Assembly (NCBI GenBank): GCA_035260725.1
Contig: DATFUR010000039.1
Span: forward strand, 1-19,410
Reading direction: 5' to 3'
Length of the DNA: 19,410 bases
Origin: DASRFS01 sp035260725
Lineage (GTDB): Bacteria > Patescibacteriota > Microgenomatia > Levybacterales > UBA12049
Both the position numbers and the translations under genes were made by a program. Of the stretch, positions 4,263 through 12,801 are shown piece by piece (within the stretch, counting starts at the first letter, position 1; every line of letters begins with the position of its first letter). Below the pieces are notes generated by a model. The model saw only the letters and a program-made list of their open reading frames with translations, was not told the origin of the DNA and ran no database searches.

Positions 4263-7200
4263 ATGGCAAAAAATTCAGGCAAAGATAATATTAGAAAGAA
4301 TTGGGGAAAGACTTACTCTACACTACCGAGGCTTGATTTGCTTGAAATTCAAAAAGAATCCTACAAGTGGTATTTGGAAAAAGGAATTGGCGAAGTCCTG
4401 TCAGAAATTTCCCCGGTTGACGACTTTACCGAAAAAAATTGGACACTCCGCCTTGGCGACTACAGACTCGGCAAGCCCACAACAGATCCTCTAATTTGTC
4501 TCACAAAAGGTCTCACATTTGATGCTCCGCTTTATGTAAACGCGGTTTTGATAAACAAAAAAACAGGCGAAGAATTGAGACAGGAAGTTTTCCTCGGAGA
4601 CATTCCTCAAATGACAGAAAGGGGAACTTTTATTGTAAACGGAATCGAAAGATCGGTCGTTAACCAGCTTGTTCGCTCCCCGGGAGCGTTTTTTACGGCT
4701 GTTCGCGACAACGTTACAGGAAAAACTCTCTACACTGCAGAAATTCGCCCGGTACACGGAAGCTGGTTGGAGTTTTCAACCACAAGACACGAAACAATAA
4801 CGGTTAAAATAGACAGACGAAGAAAGTTTTTGGCGACAACTTTTCTTAGAGCCTTGGGACTTGGAGACAACGATTTAATAAGAGCAAAGTTTACACAGAT
4901 GGAAAAGCAGGGGGCAAGTGCATATGTCGAGAATACGCTTGCCAAAGACGAAACAACCGACACAAACGATGCATTAATTGAGATCTTTAAGAAAATGCAC
5001 CCGGGTGAGCCTGTTGTTTTGGAAAAAGTCAAAGAAACATTTAGCGGAATGTTTTTTAACAACAGAAGATACGATTTGGGAAATGTCGGAAGATTTAAGA
5101 TTAATAAAAAGCTCAAAGACACTCCCGGATTTAATCCTTCGGACCCAACAACCCGAATTTTAACAATAGACGATATAATAGGCACAATTTCTTTCTTAAT
5201 CCAGCTTGCACAGGGAAAAGACGGAATAGACGATATTGACTCACTCGCTAATAGAAGAGTAAGACGTGTTGGAGAATTGGTTGCAACAACCGCATTTAGA
5301 ATCGGAGTTTTGCGATTAGAGAGATCAATCAAGGAAAGAATGAGCCTTATTCAGCCCGACGTGCCCCTTTCTATCTCCGGGCTTATTAATGCGCGCCCTA
5401 TTATGGCATCTATTAACGAATTCTTTAGAACGTCCCAGCTTTCTACAATTTTGGACCAGACAAACCCGCTTTCGGAAATTGATAACCTAAACCGCCTTAC
5501 TGTTATGGGAACAGGCGGAATCTCAAGGGAACGGGCGTCATTTTCGATTCGTGACATAAATTCTTCCCAATACGCAAAAATTTGCCCAATCCGAAGTCCC
5601 GAAGGACCAAATATAGGACTTGTTACTTACATGGCTTTGTACTCCAGAGTCAATGAATACGGATTTTTGGAGGCTCCTTACAGAAAAGTAATCCAACAGA
5701 AAAACGGCAGAAAAACCGTTACAAAAGTATCAAGCGAAATAGTTTACTTAGGAGCAGACGACGAGCGGGGAAATTACATAACCCACACAGGCGTTATGGA
5801 CGACAACGAAATAACGGTGGAGCGTGTACCGGCCCGATACAAAGGGGAATTTATCGAGACAGACCGGGAAAACATACAATATATAGACGTAGTTCCGCGC
5901 CAGGTTGTAGGTTCGGCAGCCTCGCTTATTCCTTTTGTCTCCCACGACGAGGCAAACAGGGCTCTTATGGGAACCCACATGCAATGCCAGGCAGTGCCAC
6001 TTATAAATCCATCCAGTCCCATGGTAGGAACAGGAATGGAGTCTATGGTTTCCGAAGTTATGGGGCGAGTTGTTAGAGCGCCGTTTGACGGAAAAATAAC
6101 TTACGCAGATGCAGACCGCGTAATTCTTAAGGGAGCCGGAAACAAAGAAGAAGTTTATAATCTTGACGCTTTTAAAAGAACTTCGCAGGCAACAAGTTAC
6201 ACCCAAACAACAATGGTCTCAACTGGAGACAGAGTCACAAAGGGAGATTTGTTAATAGACGGACCTGCCTCCGACAACGGAGAGTTGGCTTTGGGACAAA
6301 ATTTACTTATCGCTTATTCTTCTTTCGACGGTTTAGGATACGAAGACGCTATTGTTATCTCGGACAAATTGGTAAAACAAGACGTTTTGTCCTCGATCCA
6401 CATAGAAAAATACGAAGCGGCTGTTGTTGAGACAAAATTGGGACCCGAAGAAACAACAAGAGATATTCCAAACGTTTCCGAAGAAGATTTAGCAAACTTG
6501 GACGAGGAAGGAATTGTAGTTGTAGGTTCGGAAGTTGATCCGGGAGACATAATTGTCGGAAAAATTGCTCCAAAAGGAGAAACAGAATTAACTGCAGAAG
6601 AAAGACTTCTTCGGGCAATCTTTGGAGAACAGGCAAGAGAAGTCAGAGACACATCTTTGAGAATGCCACACGGAGAGAGGGGAACCGTAATCAGTGTTTC
6701 GATTTTGGACCGCAAGAAAGGCGATGAATTGGAACCAGGAACGATTAGAAAAATACTAGTCGAGGTGGCACAGCTTCGTCACGTTGTAATCGGAGACAAG
6801 TTGGCAGGTAGACACGGAAACAAAGGCGTTATTTCCAGAATTTTGCCGGAAGTAGATATGCCTCGCCTTGCTGACGGAACACCGGTTGATATTATTATTT
6901 CTCCTATTTCGGTTTTGGCCCGTATGAATCTGGGACAGCTTTTGGAGGCTCATTTGGGTTGGGCAGCCCACAGTCTGGGAGAAAAAATAGGAGTGCCCGT
7001 ATTTGAAGAAATAGACGAAGACATGATTGTCAAAGAGCTAAAAAGGGCAGGACTTCCGGTCGACGGAAAAGCAATTTTGTACGATGGTAGGACAGGCGAA
7101 CCGTATGAAAATCCAATTGTTGTAGGTATTGAATATATGATGAAGTTGATCCACATGGTCGAAGACAAGACCCATGCCCGGTCTACTGGTCCGTACTCTT

Positions 7201-7619
7201 TGGTTACACAGCAGCCGTTGGGTGGAAAAGCGCAAATGGGAGGACAAAGATTGGGAGAAATGGAAGTTTGGGCCTTAGAGGCGCACCGCGCAAGGTATTC
7301 GTTGCAGGAAATGTTAACAATTAAAAGTGACGACGTTGTGGGACGGGCAAAAGCATTTGAGGCAATTGTAAAAGGAACCGACATCCCAACTCCTAAAGTT
7401 CCCGAATCTTTTAAGGTTCTTATAAAAGAATTGCAGGCCTTAGGACTTAATGTTATACCGATGGGAGCAATAGAAGTTAAGGAAACAATTGCACCCGACG
7501 CCGAAAAAGTCGAGGAATCTGCAAAAATTCTCGAAAAGGAGTTGGGAGCAGAGACAGTTGTAGCGCCGGAGGAAATGCACGCCGCAACGGATGTGGCAGA
7601 GAAGGGGACAAATGAATAA
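4263..7619 (+). CDS. rpoB: DNA-directed RNA polymerase subunit beta
   Basis: 1118 residues, compact for RpoB. It forms the polymerase catalytic core with RpoC. Landmarks in order: an N-terminal lobe opening with the YSTLPRLDLLEIQKESY segment, the rifampicin region at residues 391-416, the ICPIRSPEGPNIGL motif, GDKLAGRHGNKGVIS with the conserved active-site lysines, and the C-terminal GGKAQMGGQRLGEMEVWALEA clamp anchor. An acidic tail follows LNVIPMG. The ATG at 4263 is chosen because the conserved N terminus begins there; an in-frame TTG at 4224 lies inside the leader hairpin. In the rifampicin pocket (E. coli numbers) Q513 is Thr, F514 Ile, H526 Asn, S531 Thr and L533 Met, while D516 and R529 are kept. 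It overlaps rpoC by 8 nt. Confidence 0.98.
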   Translation: MAKNSGKDNIRKNWGKTYSTLPRLDLLEIQKESYKWYLEKGIGEVLSEISPVDDFTEKNWTLRLGDYRLGKPTTDPLICLTKGLTFDAPLYVNAVLINKKTGEELRQEVFLGDIPQMTERGTFIVNGIERSVVNQLVRSPGAFFTAVRDNVTGKTLYTAEIRPVHGSWLEFSTTRHETITVKIDRRRKFLATTFLRALGLGDNDLIRAKFTQMEKQGASAYVENTLAKDETTDTNDALIEIFKKMHPGEPVVLEKVKETFSGMFFNNRRYDLGNVGRFKINKKLKDTPGFNPSDPTTRILTIDDIIGTISFLIQLAQGKDGIDDIDSLANRRVRRVGELVATTAFRIGVLRLERSIKERMSLIQPDVPLSISGLINARPIMASINEFFRTSQLSTILDQTNPLSEIDNLNRLTVMGTGGISRERASFSIRDINSSQYAKICPIRSPEGPNIGLVTYMALYSRVNEYGFLEAPYRKVIQQKNGRKTVTKVSSEIVYLGADDERGNYITHTGVMDDNEITVERVPARYKGEFIETDRENIQYIDVVPRQVVGSAASLIPFVSHDEANRALMGTHMQCQAVPLINPSSPMVGTGMESMVSEVMGRVVRAPFDGKITYADADRVILKGAGNKEEVYNLDAFKRTSQATSYTQTTMVSTGDRVTKGDLLIDGPASDNGELALGQNLLIAYSSFDGLGYEDAIVISDKLVKQDVLSSIHIEKYEAAVVETKLGPEETTRDIPNVSEEDLANLDEEGIVVVGSEVDPGDIIVGKIAPKGETELTAEERLLRAIFGEQAREVRDTSLRMPHGERGTVISVSILDRKKGDELEPGTIRKILVEVAQLRHVVIGDKLAGRHGNKGVISRILPEVDMPRLADGTPVDIIISPISVLARMNLGQLLEAHLGWAAHSLGEKIGVPVFEEIDEDMIVKELKRAGLPVDGKAILYDGRTGEPYENPIVVGIEYMMKLIHMVEDKTHARSTGPYSLVTQQPLGGKAQMGGQRLGEMEVWALEAHRARYSLQEMLTIKSDDVVGRAKAFEAIVKGTDIPTPKVPESFKVLIKELQALGLNVIPMGAIEVKETIAPDAEKVEESAKILEKELGAETVVAPEEMHAATDVAEKGTNE

Positions 7620-10600
7620 CGACAAAAAAGGAAAAGACATAAATATTTTGGATTTCAAGGCTTTAAAAATACTTCTTGCCAGTAAAGCCGATATTTTAGG
7701 CTGGTCTTATGGTGAAGTAACAAAGCCCGAAACAATAAACTATCGAACTTTAAGACCCGAAAAAGACGGTTTGTTCGACGAGCGAATCTTCGGTCCGACA
7801 AAAGACTGGGAATGTTATTGCGGAAAATACAAAAGAATAAGAAATAGGGGAATAATTTGTGATAAATGTGGAGTCGAAGTCACACTCTCGAGAGTAAGAA
7901 GAGAGAGAATGGGTCACATAACTTTGGCCTCTCCCGTTGCACACGTGTGGTTTTTTAAGGGATCCAGTTCGGCATTGTCTCTTATCTTGGACATGTCTCA
8001 AAAAAATCTTGAAGCGGTTATCTACTACGCTTCTTATTTGGTAATAGGAATAGACGACGATAAGAAAAAAGAGGCGCTTAGCAACCTTTCCAAGAATATC
8101 GAAAAAAGAAAAGAAGATGTAAAAAAAAGTCTTTATGGCGAGCAAAAAGAAATAGACAAGGAAATGCAGGATAAGCAAAAAGAAACCAAGAAAAAAGCAT
8201 CGGGAGAGCAAAAAGAATTAATAACAGAGGAATTGGCGCTTCAAAAAAGACAAAAAACGGCTCGAATCGAAGAAAGATTGGCAGCGGAAAGTAAGAAAAT
8301 AGACGAAATAGCCGACGCTTTGGGAAAACTTTTAAGAAGCCTAAAGACCGGAAGCGTTTTGTCCGAAGACGAATACTTTAAAATCTTGGAATACGATATT
8401 CCTCAATTCTTTACGGTAAAAACCGGAACAGAGGGACTCCTAAACTTAATTGAAAAAATAGATTTGGCACAATTGATAGTTTCTCTAAGAACAGAGACGG
8501 AAAAATCCTCGGGAGCAAAATATCTAAAGACAATAAAGAGACTGCGCCTTATTGAATCAATGAGAAAAGCTGGAGTCTTGCCCTCCAGTATGATTTTTTC
8601 GGCACTTCCCGTTATTCCACCGGATTTGCGCCCTATGGTTCAGCTTTCGGGGGGACGCTTTGCAACTTCTGACTTAAACGATTTATATAGAAGAGTAATA
8701 AATAGAAATAACAGATTAAGACACCTTATGTCTCTTGGAGCGCCGGAAATAATTTTAAGAAATGAAAAAAGAATGCTTCAGGAGTCGGTCGACTCTCTAA
8801 TCGATGCGTCCCAGAGAACATCCCAAGTTGTTTCTTCGCCTTTGAGAAGTCTTTCGGACATGTTGCGGGGCAAACAGGGCAGATTCAGACAAAATTTACT
8901 CGGAAAAAGAGTCGATTACTCGGGTCGGTCGGTTATTGTTGTCGGACCCGAACTTAAAATTTCCCAATGCGGACTTCCAAAAGAAATGGCGCTTGAAATG
9001 TTTAAACCTTTTGTTTTAAGAGAAGTAATAATCCGAGGGTTTGCCCCAAATATAAAGAGTGCCAAAAGATTTATCGAAAAAAGACCGCCGGAAGTCTTTG
9101 ATATTTTGGAGGAAATTACAAAAAACCACCCTGTTTTGTTAAACCGTGCGCCTACTTTGCATAAACTCGGAATTCAGGCTTTTTACCCAATTCTAATCGA
9201 AGGAGCGGCAATTGCTCTCCACCCTTGTGTTTGCGCAGGATACAACGCGGACTTTGATGGAGACCAAATGGCAGTCCATATTCCTCTCTCCGTTAAGGCA
9301 CAGGAAGAAGCAATAAATCTTATGTTTCCCGCTCGAAATTTGCTAAAACCCGCAGACGGAGTCCCGATTACTCTCCCCAATAAAGAAATGGCAGTCGGAG
9401 TTTTCTACCTTACGACAATGGACGAAGCACTGCGCCGTGATACCCAAACAGTCTTTTTAAACATTAACGAAGTACTCCTTGCCCACTCCTTTAAGTTAAT
9501 AAAACTAAGAGAGCCGATTAAAGTTAGAGTCGACGGAAAAGTTATAGAAACAACAATCGGAAGACTTCTTTTTAACGAAAAACTTCCAAAATCTTTCGGC
9601 TTTATAAACGATGCCGTAAAGGGATCTGGAATTAAAAAAATCGTAACAGAGGCAATTGCAAATAACACATCCGACGAAGTCGCAGACCTTATAGACAATA
9701 TTAAAGCACTTGGTTTTTACGGATCTACCGTTTCGGGAATTTCCGTTTCGGTTTTTGACAATCACATGGTCCCCGAAAAAGAAAAACTAATTGCGGAAGC
9801 GGAAGTCAAAGTCACCAAAGTCGAACAGGAATATCAGCAAGGTCTTATAACAAACGAAGAAAAAAAGCGCTTGTCCAATGAAATTTGGCTCGAAGTAACA
9901 GATACGATTGCCGATTTGACGTGGAATAACTTAAAAGTCGGAAATGTTATTAGAACAATTATAGATAGTGAGGGAGCAAGAGCCGGAAAAGAACAATTAA
10001 AGCAGCTCTCTGCTATAAGAGGACTTATTTTAGATCCGCTTGGAAAAATTGTCGAACTTCCGATTAAGTCTAATTTTAGAGAAGGACTTTCGATCTTCGA
10101 ATACGTTGCATCCGCGCGTGGATCAAGAAAAGGTCTTACCGATTCTGCTTTGAAAACAGCAAACGCGGGATACTTAACCCGCCGTTTGGTTGATGTTTCC
10201 CATGACGTAATTGTGCGCCAAGATGATTGTAAAACAGTTGAGGGAATTCTTATTAAACCTGTTGAAGCTGGAAGAACAGCCCCTTTTGGTACAAGAATTT
10301 TAGGACGCTTTGCAGCAAATAAGATTGTATCTCCTAAAACAAAAAGAGAAATAGTTGGAGCCGGTGAAGAAATTACAGAAATAAAGTTAGCCGAGATTAT
10401 AAAAAACGAAGTTGAAGAAGTTGTGGTCCGGTCTGCAATAACCTGCCAATTAAAATACGGAATTTGTGTTAAGTGTTACGGTTGGGATTTCTCAAACAAA
10501 AAATTGGTCGAAATCGGAGTTCCGGTCGGAGTAGTTGCGGCACAATCAATCGGAGAACCGGGAACACAGCTTACAATGAGAGTCCGTCACTTTGGAGGGG

Positions 10601-11322
10601 TCGTTATGTCGGACGTTACCCAAGGACTTCCCCGTGTCGAGGAACTTTTTGAAATGAGAACTCCAAAGAATCTTTCTCCTGTTGCAGAGATTTCGGGAAA
10701 ACTTAAAATAGAAACGACAGATGACGGCTATGTCTTGAAGATTAAATCGCTTCGGGTAAAACCCGTTGAGGAAAGAGAATATTTTGTTCCTATCTCTTCC
10801 ACTCTTTTTGTTGCCGATGGAGACGAAGTTGCAGTAGGGACACAACTCGCAGAAGGATATCTTGATCCAAAAGACGTTATAAAAATTTCGGGACTTGTGG
10901 AAGCACAAAGATATGTTGTTACGGAAGCTCAAAAAGTTTATGAATCCCAAGGAATTGTTATAAACGACAAACATTTCGAGGTAATCCTTAGGAAAATGTC
11001 AGACAAGGTAATTGTGGAGACAGTCGGAGATACGTCTTTAATCCCGGGTGACTTTATAACAAAGACAAGATTCGAAGAAATAAATGCGGAAATTCTCTCG
11101 CAAGGCGGAGAACCGGGAACAGCAAGACAAACAATTTTGGGCGTTACCAAGTCTTCTTTGTTCTCCGACTCTTGGCTTTCGGCCTCATCCTTTCAGGAGA
11201 CAACAAAAGTCCTAACAGAAGCAGCACTCGAGGGAGCAGAAGATAGATTAGTTGGACTCAAGGAAAATGTCATCATAGGACGCTTAATCCCTGTTGAAGG
11301 TGAAACCCCAACTGGTGTATAA
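7612..11322 (+). CDS. rpoC: DNA-directed RNA polymerase subunit beta'
   Basis: 1236 residues. The first zinc site is C68, C70, C83, C86. The catalytic NADFDGD (residues 545-551) carries the three Mg-binding aspartates. The second zinc site is C873, C945, C952, C955. The trigger loop at 989-997 reads MRVRHFGGV: the catalytic His is kept, but the usual Thr-Phe before it is Val-Arg. A Lys/Glu-rich coiled coil at about residues 148-240 is inserted after YYASYLVIG, before the conserved segment leading to PVIPPDLRPMVQL. The start at ATG 7612 is supported by AAGGGG at 7602-7607, 4 nt upstream; an in-frame ATG at 7591 has no such site. Coupled to rpoB by overlap. Confidence 0.98.
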   Translation: MNNDKKGKDINILDFKALKILLASKADILGWSYGEVTKPETINYRTLRPEKDGLFDERIFGPTKDWECYCGKYKRIRNRGIICDKCGVEVTLSRVRRERMGHITLASPVAHVWFFKGSSSALSLILDMSQKNLEAVIYYASYLVIGIDDDKKKEALSNLSKNIEKRKEDVKKSLYGEQKEIDKEMQDKQKETKKKASGEQKELITEELALQKRQKTARIEERLAAESKKIDEIADALGKLLRSLKTGSVLSEDEYFKILEYDIPQFFTVKTGTEGLLNLIEKIDLAQLIVSLRTETEKSSGAKYLKTIKRLRLIESMRKAGVLPSSMIFSALPVIPPDLRPMVQLSGGRFATSDLNDLYRRVINRNNRLRHLMSLGAPEIILRNEKRMLQESVDSLIDASQRTSQVVSSPLRSLSDMLRGKQGRFRQNLLGKRVDYSGRSVIVVGPELKISQCGLPKEMALEMFKPFVLREVIIRGFAPNIKSAKRFIEKRPPEVFDILEEITKNHPVLLNRAPTLHKLGIQAFYPILIEGAAIALHPCVCAGYNADFDGDQMAVHIPLSVKAQEEAINLMFPARNLLKPADGVPITLPNKEMAVGVFYLTTMDEALRRDTQTVFLNINEVLLAHSFKLIKLREPIKVRVDGKVIETTIGRLLFNEKLPKSFGFINDAVKGSGIKKIVTEAIANNTSDEVADLIDNIKALGFYGSTVSGISVSVFDNHMVPEKEKLIAEAEVKVTKVEQEYQQGLITNEEKKRLSNEIWLEVTDTIADLTWNNLKVGNVIRTIIDSEGARAGKEQLKQLSAIRGLILDPLGKIVELPIKSNFREGLSIFEYVASARGSRKGLTDSALKTANAGYLTRRLVDVSHDVIVRQDDCKTVEGILIKPVEAGRTAPFGTRILGRFAANKIVSPKTKREIVGAGEEITEIKLAEIIKNEVEEVVVRSAITCQLKYGICVKCYGWDFSNKKLVEIGVPVGVVAAQSIGEPGTQLTMRVRHFGGVVMSDVTQGLPRVEELFEMRTPKNLSPVAEISGKLKIETTDDGYVLKIKSLRVKPVEEREYFVPISSTLFVADGDEVAVGTQLAEGYLDPKDVIKISGLVEAQRYVVTEAQKVYESQGIVINDKHFEVILRKMSDKVIVETVGDTSLIPGDFITKTRFEEINAEILSQGGEPGTARQTILGVTKSSLFSDSWLSASSFQETTKVLTEAALEGAEDRLVGLKENVIIGRLIPVEGETPTGV

Positions 11323-11323
11323 T
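11294..11323 (+). promoter_or_regulatory. Possible internal promoter for rpsL-rpsG
   Basis: TTGAAG (11294-11299), an 18-nt spacer, then consensus TATAAT (11318-11323) overlapping the rpoC stop codon. The rpsL ATG is 11 nt later and has no Shine-Dalgarno, so transcripts starting here would be almost leaderless. This could let S12 and S7 be made in excess over RNA polymerase. Confidence 0.45.
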
Positions 11324-11334
11324 TCAAAGTCAAA

Positions 11335-11847
11335 ATGCCAACATTAAATCAATTAGCCAAATATGGCAGACATAAAAAACCAAAGAAAAAGAAACTCACA
11401 GGTTTGAGACGTCTTTATAATGCAAAAGACAGAGTTTACACAAACTTGTCTTCCCCGCAAAAAAGAGGAGTAGTAACATTGGTTAAAACCATGACTCCAA
11501 AAAAGCCAAACTCGGCTCTTAGAAAAGTAGCCAGAGTAAAGCTTTCCAACAAGCAGGAAGTAACAGCATATATCCAGGGAGTCGGACACTCTTTGTCCGA
11601 ACACGGAATTGTTTTGGTTAGAGGCGGAAGAGTAAAAGATTTACCAGGAGTTAAATACCATATAGTCCGCGGAAAGTACGATTTATTGGGAGTTGAAGGA
11701 AGAAAAAGAAGTAGGAGTAAATACGGAACAAAGAAAGGGCTTGGAGGCCCGGCAGAGCCCAGAGTCGTAGCGGGTTCGACAAGCTCACCGCAAGCAGGAG
11801 CAGCCGAAACACCGGCCGCACCGGCACCGGAGGCGCCAGCCGCTTAA
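11335..11847 (+). CDS. rpsL: 30S ribosomal protein S12 with Ala/Pro C-terminal extension
   Basis: 170 residues; S12 is usually about 124-140. It binds 16S rRNA at the decoding centre. The conserved blocks are PTLNQL at the start, SSPQKRGV (39-46), [11 protein letters not shown] (54-64) and [18 protein letters not shown] (97-113). The streptomycin-relevant lysines (K56/K57 and K101) and the aspartate D102 are all normal. The N-terminal loop before SSPQKRG is about 13 residues longer than in E. coli, as in Gram-positive S12. After RSKYGTKK the protein continues for about 36 residues rich in Ala, Pro, Gly and Ser, which is unusual. The gene follows rpoC by 12 nt and precedes rpsG by 1 nt, so it lies in the rpoBC operon. 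Confidence 0.97.
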   Translation: MPTLNQLAKYGRHKKPKKKKLTGLRRLYNAKDRVYTNLSSPQKRGVVTLVKTMTPKKPNSALRKVARVKLSNKQEVTAYIQGVGHSLSEHGIVLVRGGRVKDLPGVKYHIVRGKYDLLGVEGRKRSRSKYGTKKGLGGPAEPRVVAGSTSSPQAGAAETPAAPAPEAPAA

Positions 11848-11848
11848 T

Positions 11849-12322
11849 ATGAGACACAAAAAAGTAGAAAAAAGAACAATTGGCGGAGACAAACTTTACA
11901 ACAATTTACTCGTTGCAAAGTTTATTAATAATTTAATGAAACACGGTAAAAAAACATCTGCGGAAAGAGTTTTTTATGCTTCTTTTGAACTTCTTGATAA
12001 GCAAAATCAAAATGCTTTGGAAATTTTTGAAAAAGCGCTGCAAAATGTTGCTCCAAAACAGGAAGTAAAATCAAAAAGAGTCGGAGGAGCAAACTACCAA
12101 GTCCCGATGGACGTTAGACCGGAGCGAAAAACATCGCTTGCGATTCGTTGGATTATCGAAGCCGCCCGCTCGCGCTCTAATAAAGATTTCCACAAGTTCG
12201 AAGAAAAATTGGCAGCGGAACTTTTAGAGGCCTCGCAAAATTTAGGAGCCGCAATGAAGAAAAAGGATACTGTTCAACGCATGGCCGACGCCAACCGCGC
12301 CTTCTCTCACTTTAGATTTTAA
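11849..12322 (+). CDS. rpsG: 30S ribosomal protein S7
   Basis: 157 residues, the normal bacterial length. S7 nucleates the 30S head by binding the 3' domain of 16S rRNA and lines the mRNA exit and E site. The N-terminal basic segment (MRHKKVEKRTI), KFINNLMKHGKK, the beta-hairpin block RVGGANYQVPMDVRPERK (about 77-94), ARSRSNKDFHKFEEKLAAEL and the HFRF tail are all typical. It starts one base after the rpsL stop and is the last gene of the rpoB-rpoC-rpsL-rpsG operon. In many bacteria fusA follows immediately; here two unrelated genes with their own promoters intervene. No terminator hairpin is visible in the 30 nt downstream. Confidence 0.97.
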   Translation: MRHKKVEKRTIGGDKLYNNLLVAKFINNLMKHGKKTSAERVFYASFELLDKQNQNALEIFEKALQNVAPKQEVKSKRVGGANYQVPMDVRPERKTSLAIRWIIEAARSRSNKDFHKFEEKLAAELLEASQNLGAAMKKKDTVQRMADANRAFSHFRF

Positions 12323-12346
12323 ATTCACTTCAATAACTGCTATTAT
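12318..12346 (+). promoter_or_regulatory. Promoter of the Nudix gene
   Basis: TTTAAA (12318-12323), a 17-nt spacer ending in TGC, then TATTAT (12341-12346), forming an extended -10. The ATG is 6 nt later with no Shine-Dalgarno. The -35-like box overlaps the rpsG stop codon. Confidence 0.55.
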
Positions 12347-12352
12347 TCATCA

Positions 12353-12748
12353 ATGATTATAAATAAAGTCGCTCTAGTTTTTTGCAAAGATAAAAAAATC
12401 TTAATGGGCAAAAATGAGTTTAAAGACGCATTTTATTTTATCGGAGGTTCAGTCGAAGAGGAAGAATCGGGAATTCAAGCATTGATAAGAGAAGTTAAAG
12501 AAGAATTAGACGTTGAGCTCGACGAAAGCAGCATTGAGTTTTTAGAAAAATTTGAAGCGGAGGCGCATGGTAAAAAAGATACGATTGTAAAAATAAATCT
12601 TTATAAGGGAAATATTTTAGGAGAACCTAAACCAACGTCAGAAGTAATAGAGCTTGGATACTTTGATTCAACCGGCGACCAAAAACTTTTAACGCCCGTT
12701 GCTCTTAAGATTTTCCCCTGGTTAAAAGAAAGAGGTTACATAAATTAA
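12353..12748 (+). CDS. Nudix hydrolase
   Basis: 131 residues, the size of a single-domain Nudix enzyme. The Nudix box runs from G32 to about V54: G-x5-E (E38), seven residues, then R46-E47-V-K-E50-E51, the metal-binding Glu cluster. The usual Gly after EE-x is Asp (EELDV). Such enzymes hydrolyse nucleoside diphosphates linked to another group, for example oxidised or non-canonical NTPs, NDP-sugars or ADP-ribose; the substrate cannot be told from the sequence. The N-terminal beta strands (NKVALVFCKDKKILMGK) and the C-terminal helix are present, so the protein is complete. It has its own leaderless-type promoter and is inserted between rpsG and fusA. Confidence 0.9.
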   Translation: MIINKVALVFCKDKKILMGKNEFKDAFYFIGGSVEEEESGIQALIREVKEELDVELDESSIEFLEKFEAEAHGKKDTIVKINLYKGNILGEPKPTSEVIELGYFDSTGDQKLLTPVALKIFPWLKERGYIN

Positions 12749-12764
12749 TTCTCTCGCTTCAGAT

Positions 12765-12793
12765 TTTAAAAACCTGTCTTAAAGTGATATCAT
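12765..12793 (+). promoter_or_regulatory. Promoter of the methyltransferase-like gene
   Basis: TTTAAA (12765-12770), 17 nt ending in TGA, then TATCAT (12788-12793). The ATG follows 8 nt later at 12802, without a Shine-Dalgarno. The -35-like hexamer and spacing match those before the Nudix gene. Confidence 0.5.
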
Positions 12794-12801
12794 TCCCTTA
12801 A

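Noticed and set aside
7591..7611. ATG start of rpoC at 7591
   Set aside because: It has no Shine-Dalgarno; the ATG at 7612 has AAGGGG at ideal spacing and overlaps the rpoB stop.
7750..8211. Long minus-strand open frame within rpoC
   Set aside because: It lies opposite the Lys/Glu codons of a clear RpoC gene and is explained as an antisense shadow. The same applies to the other long antisense frames in rpoB, fusA and tuf.
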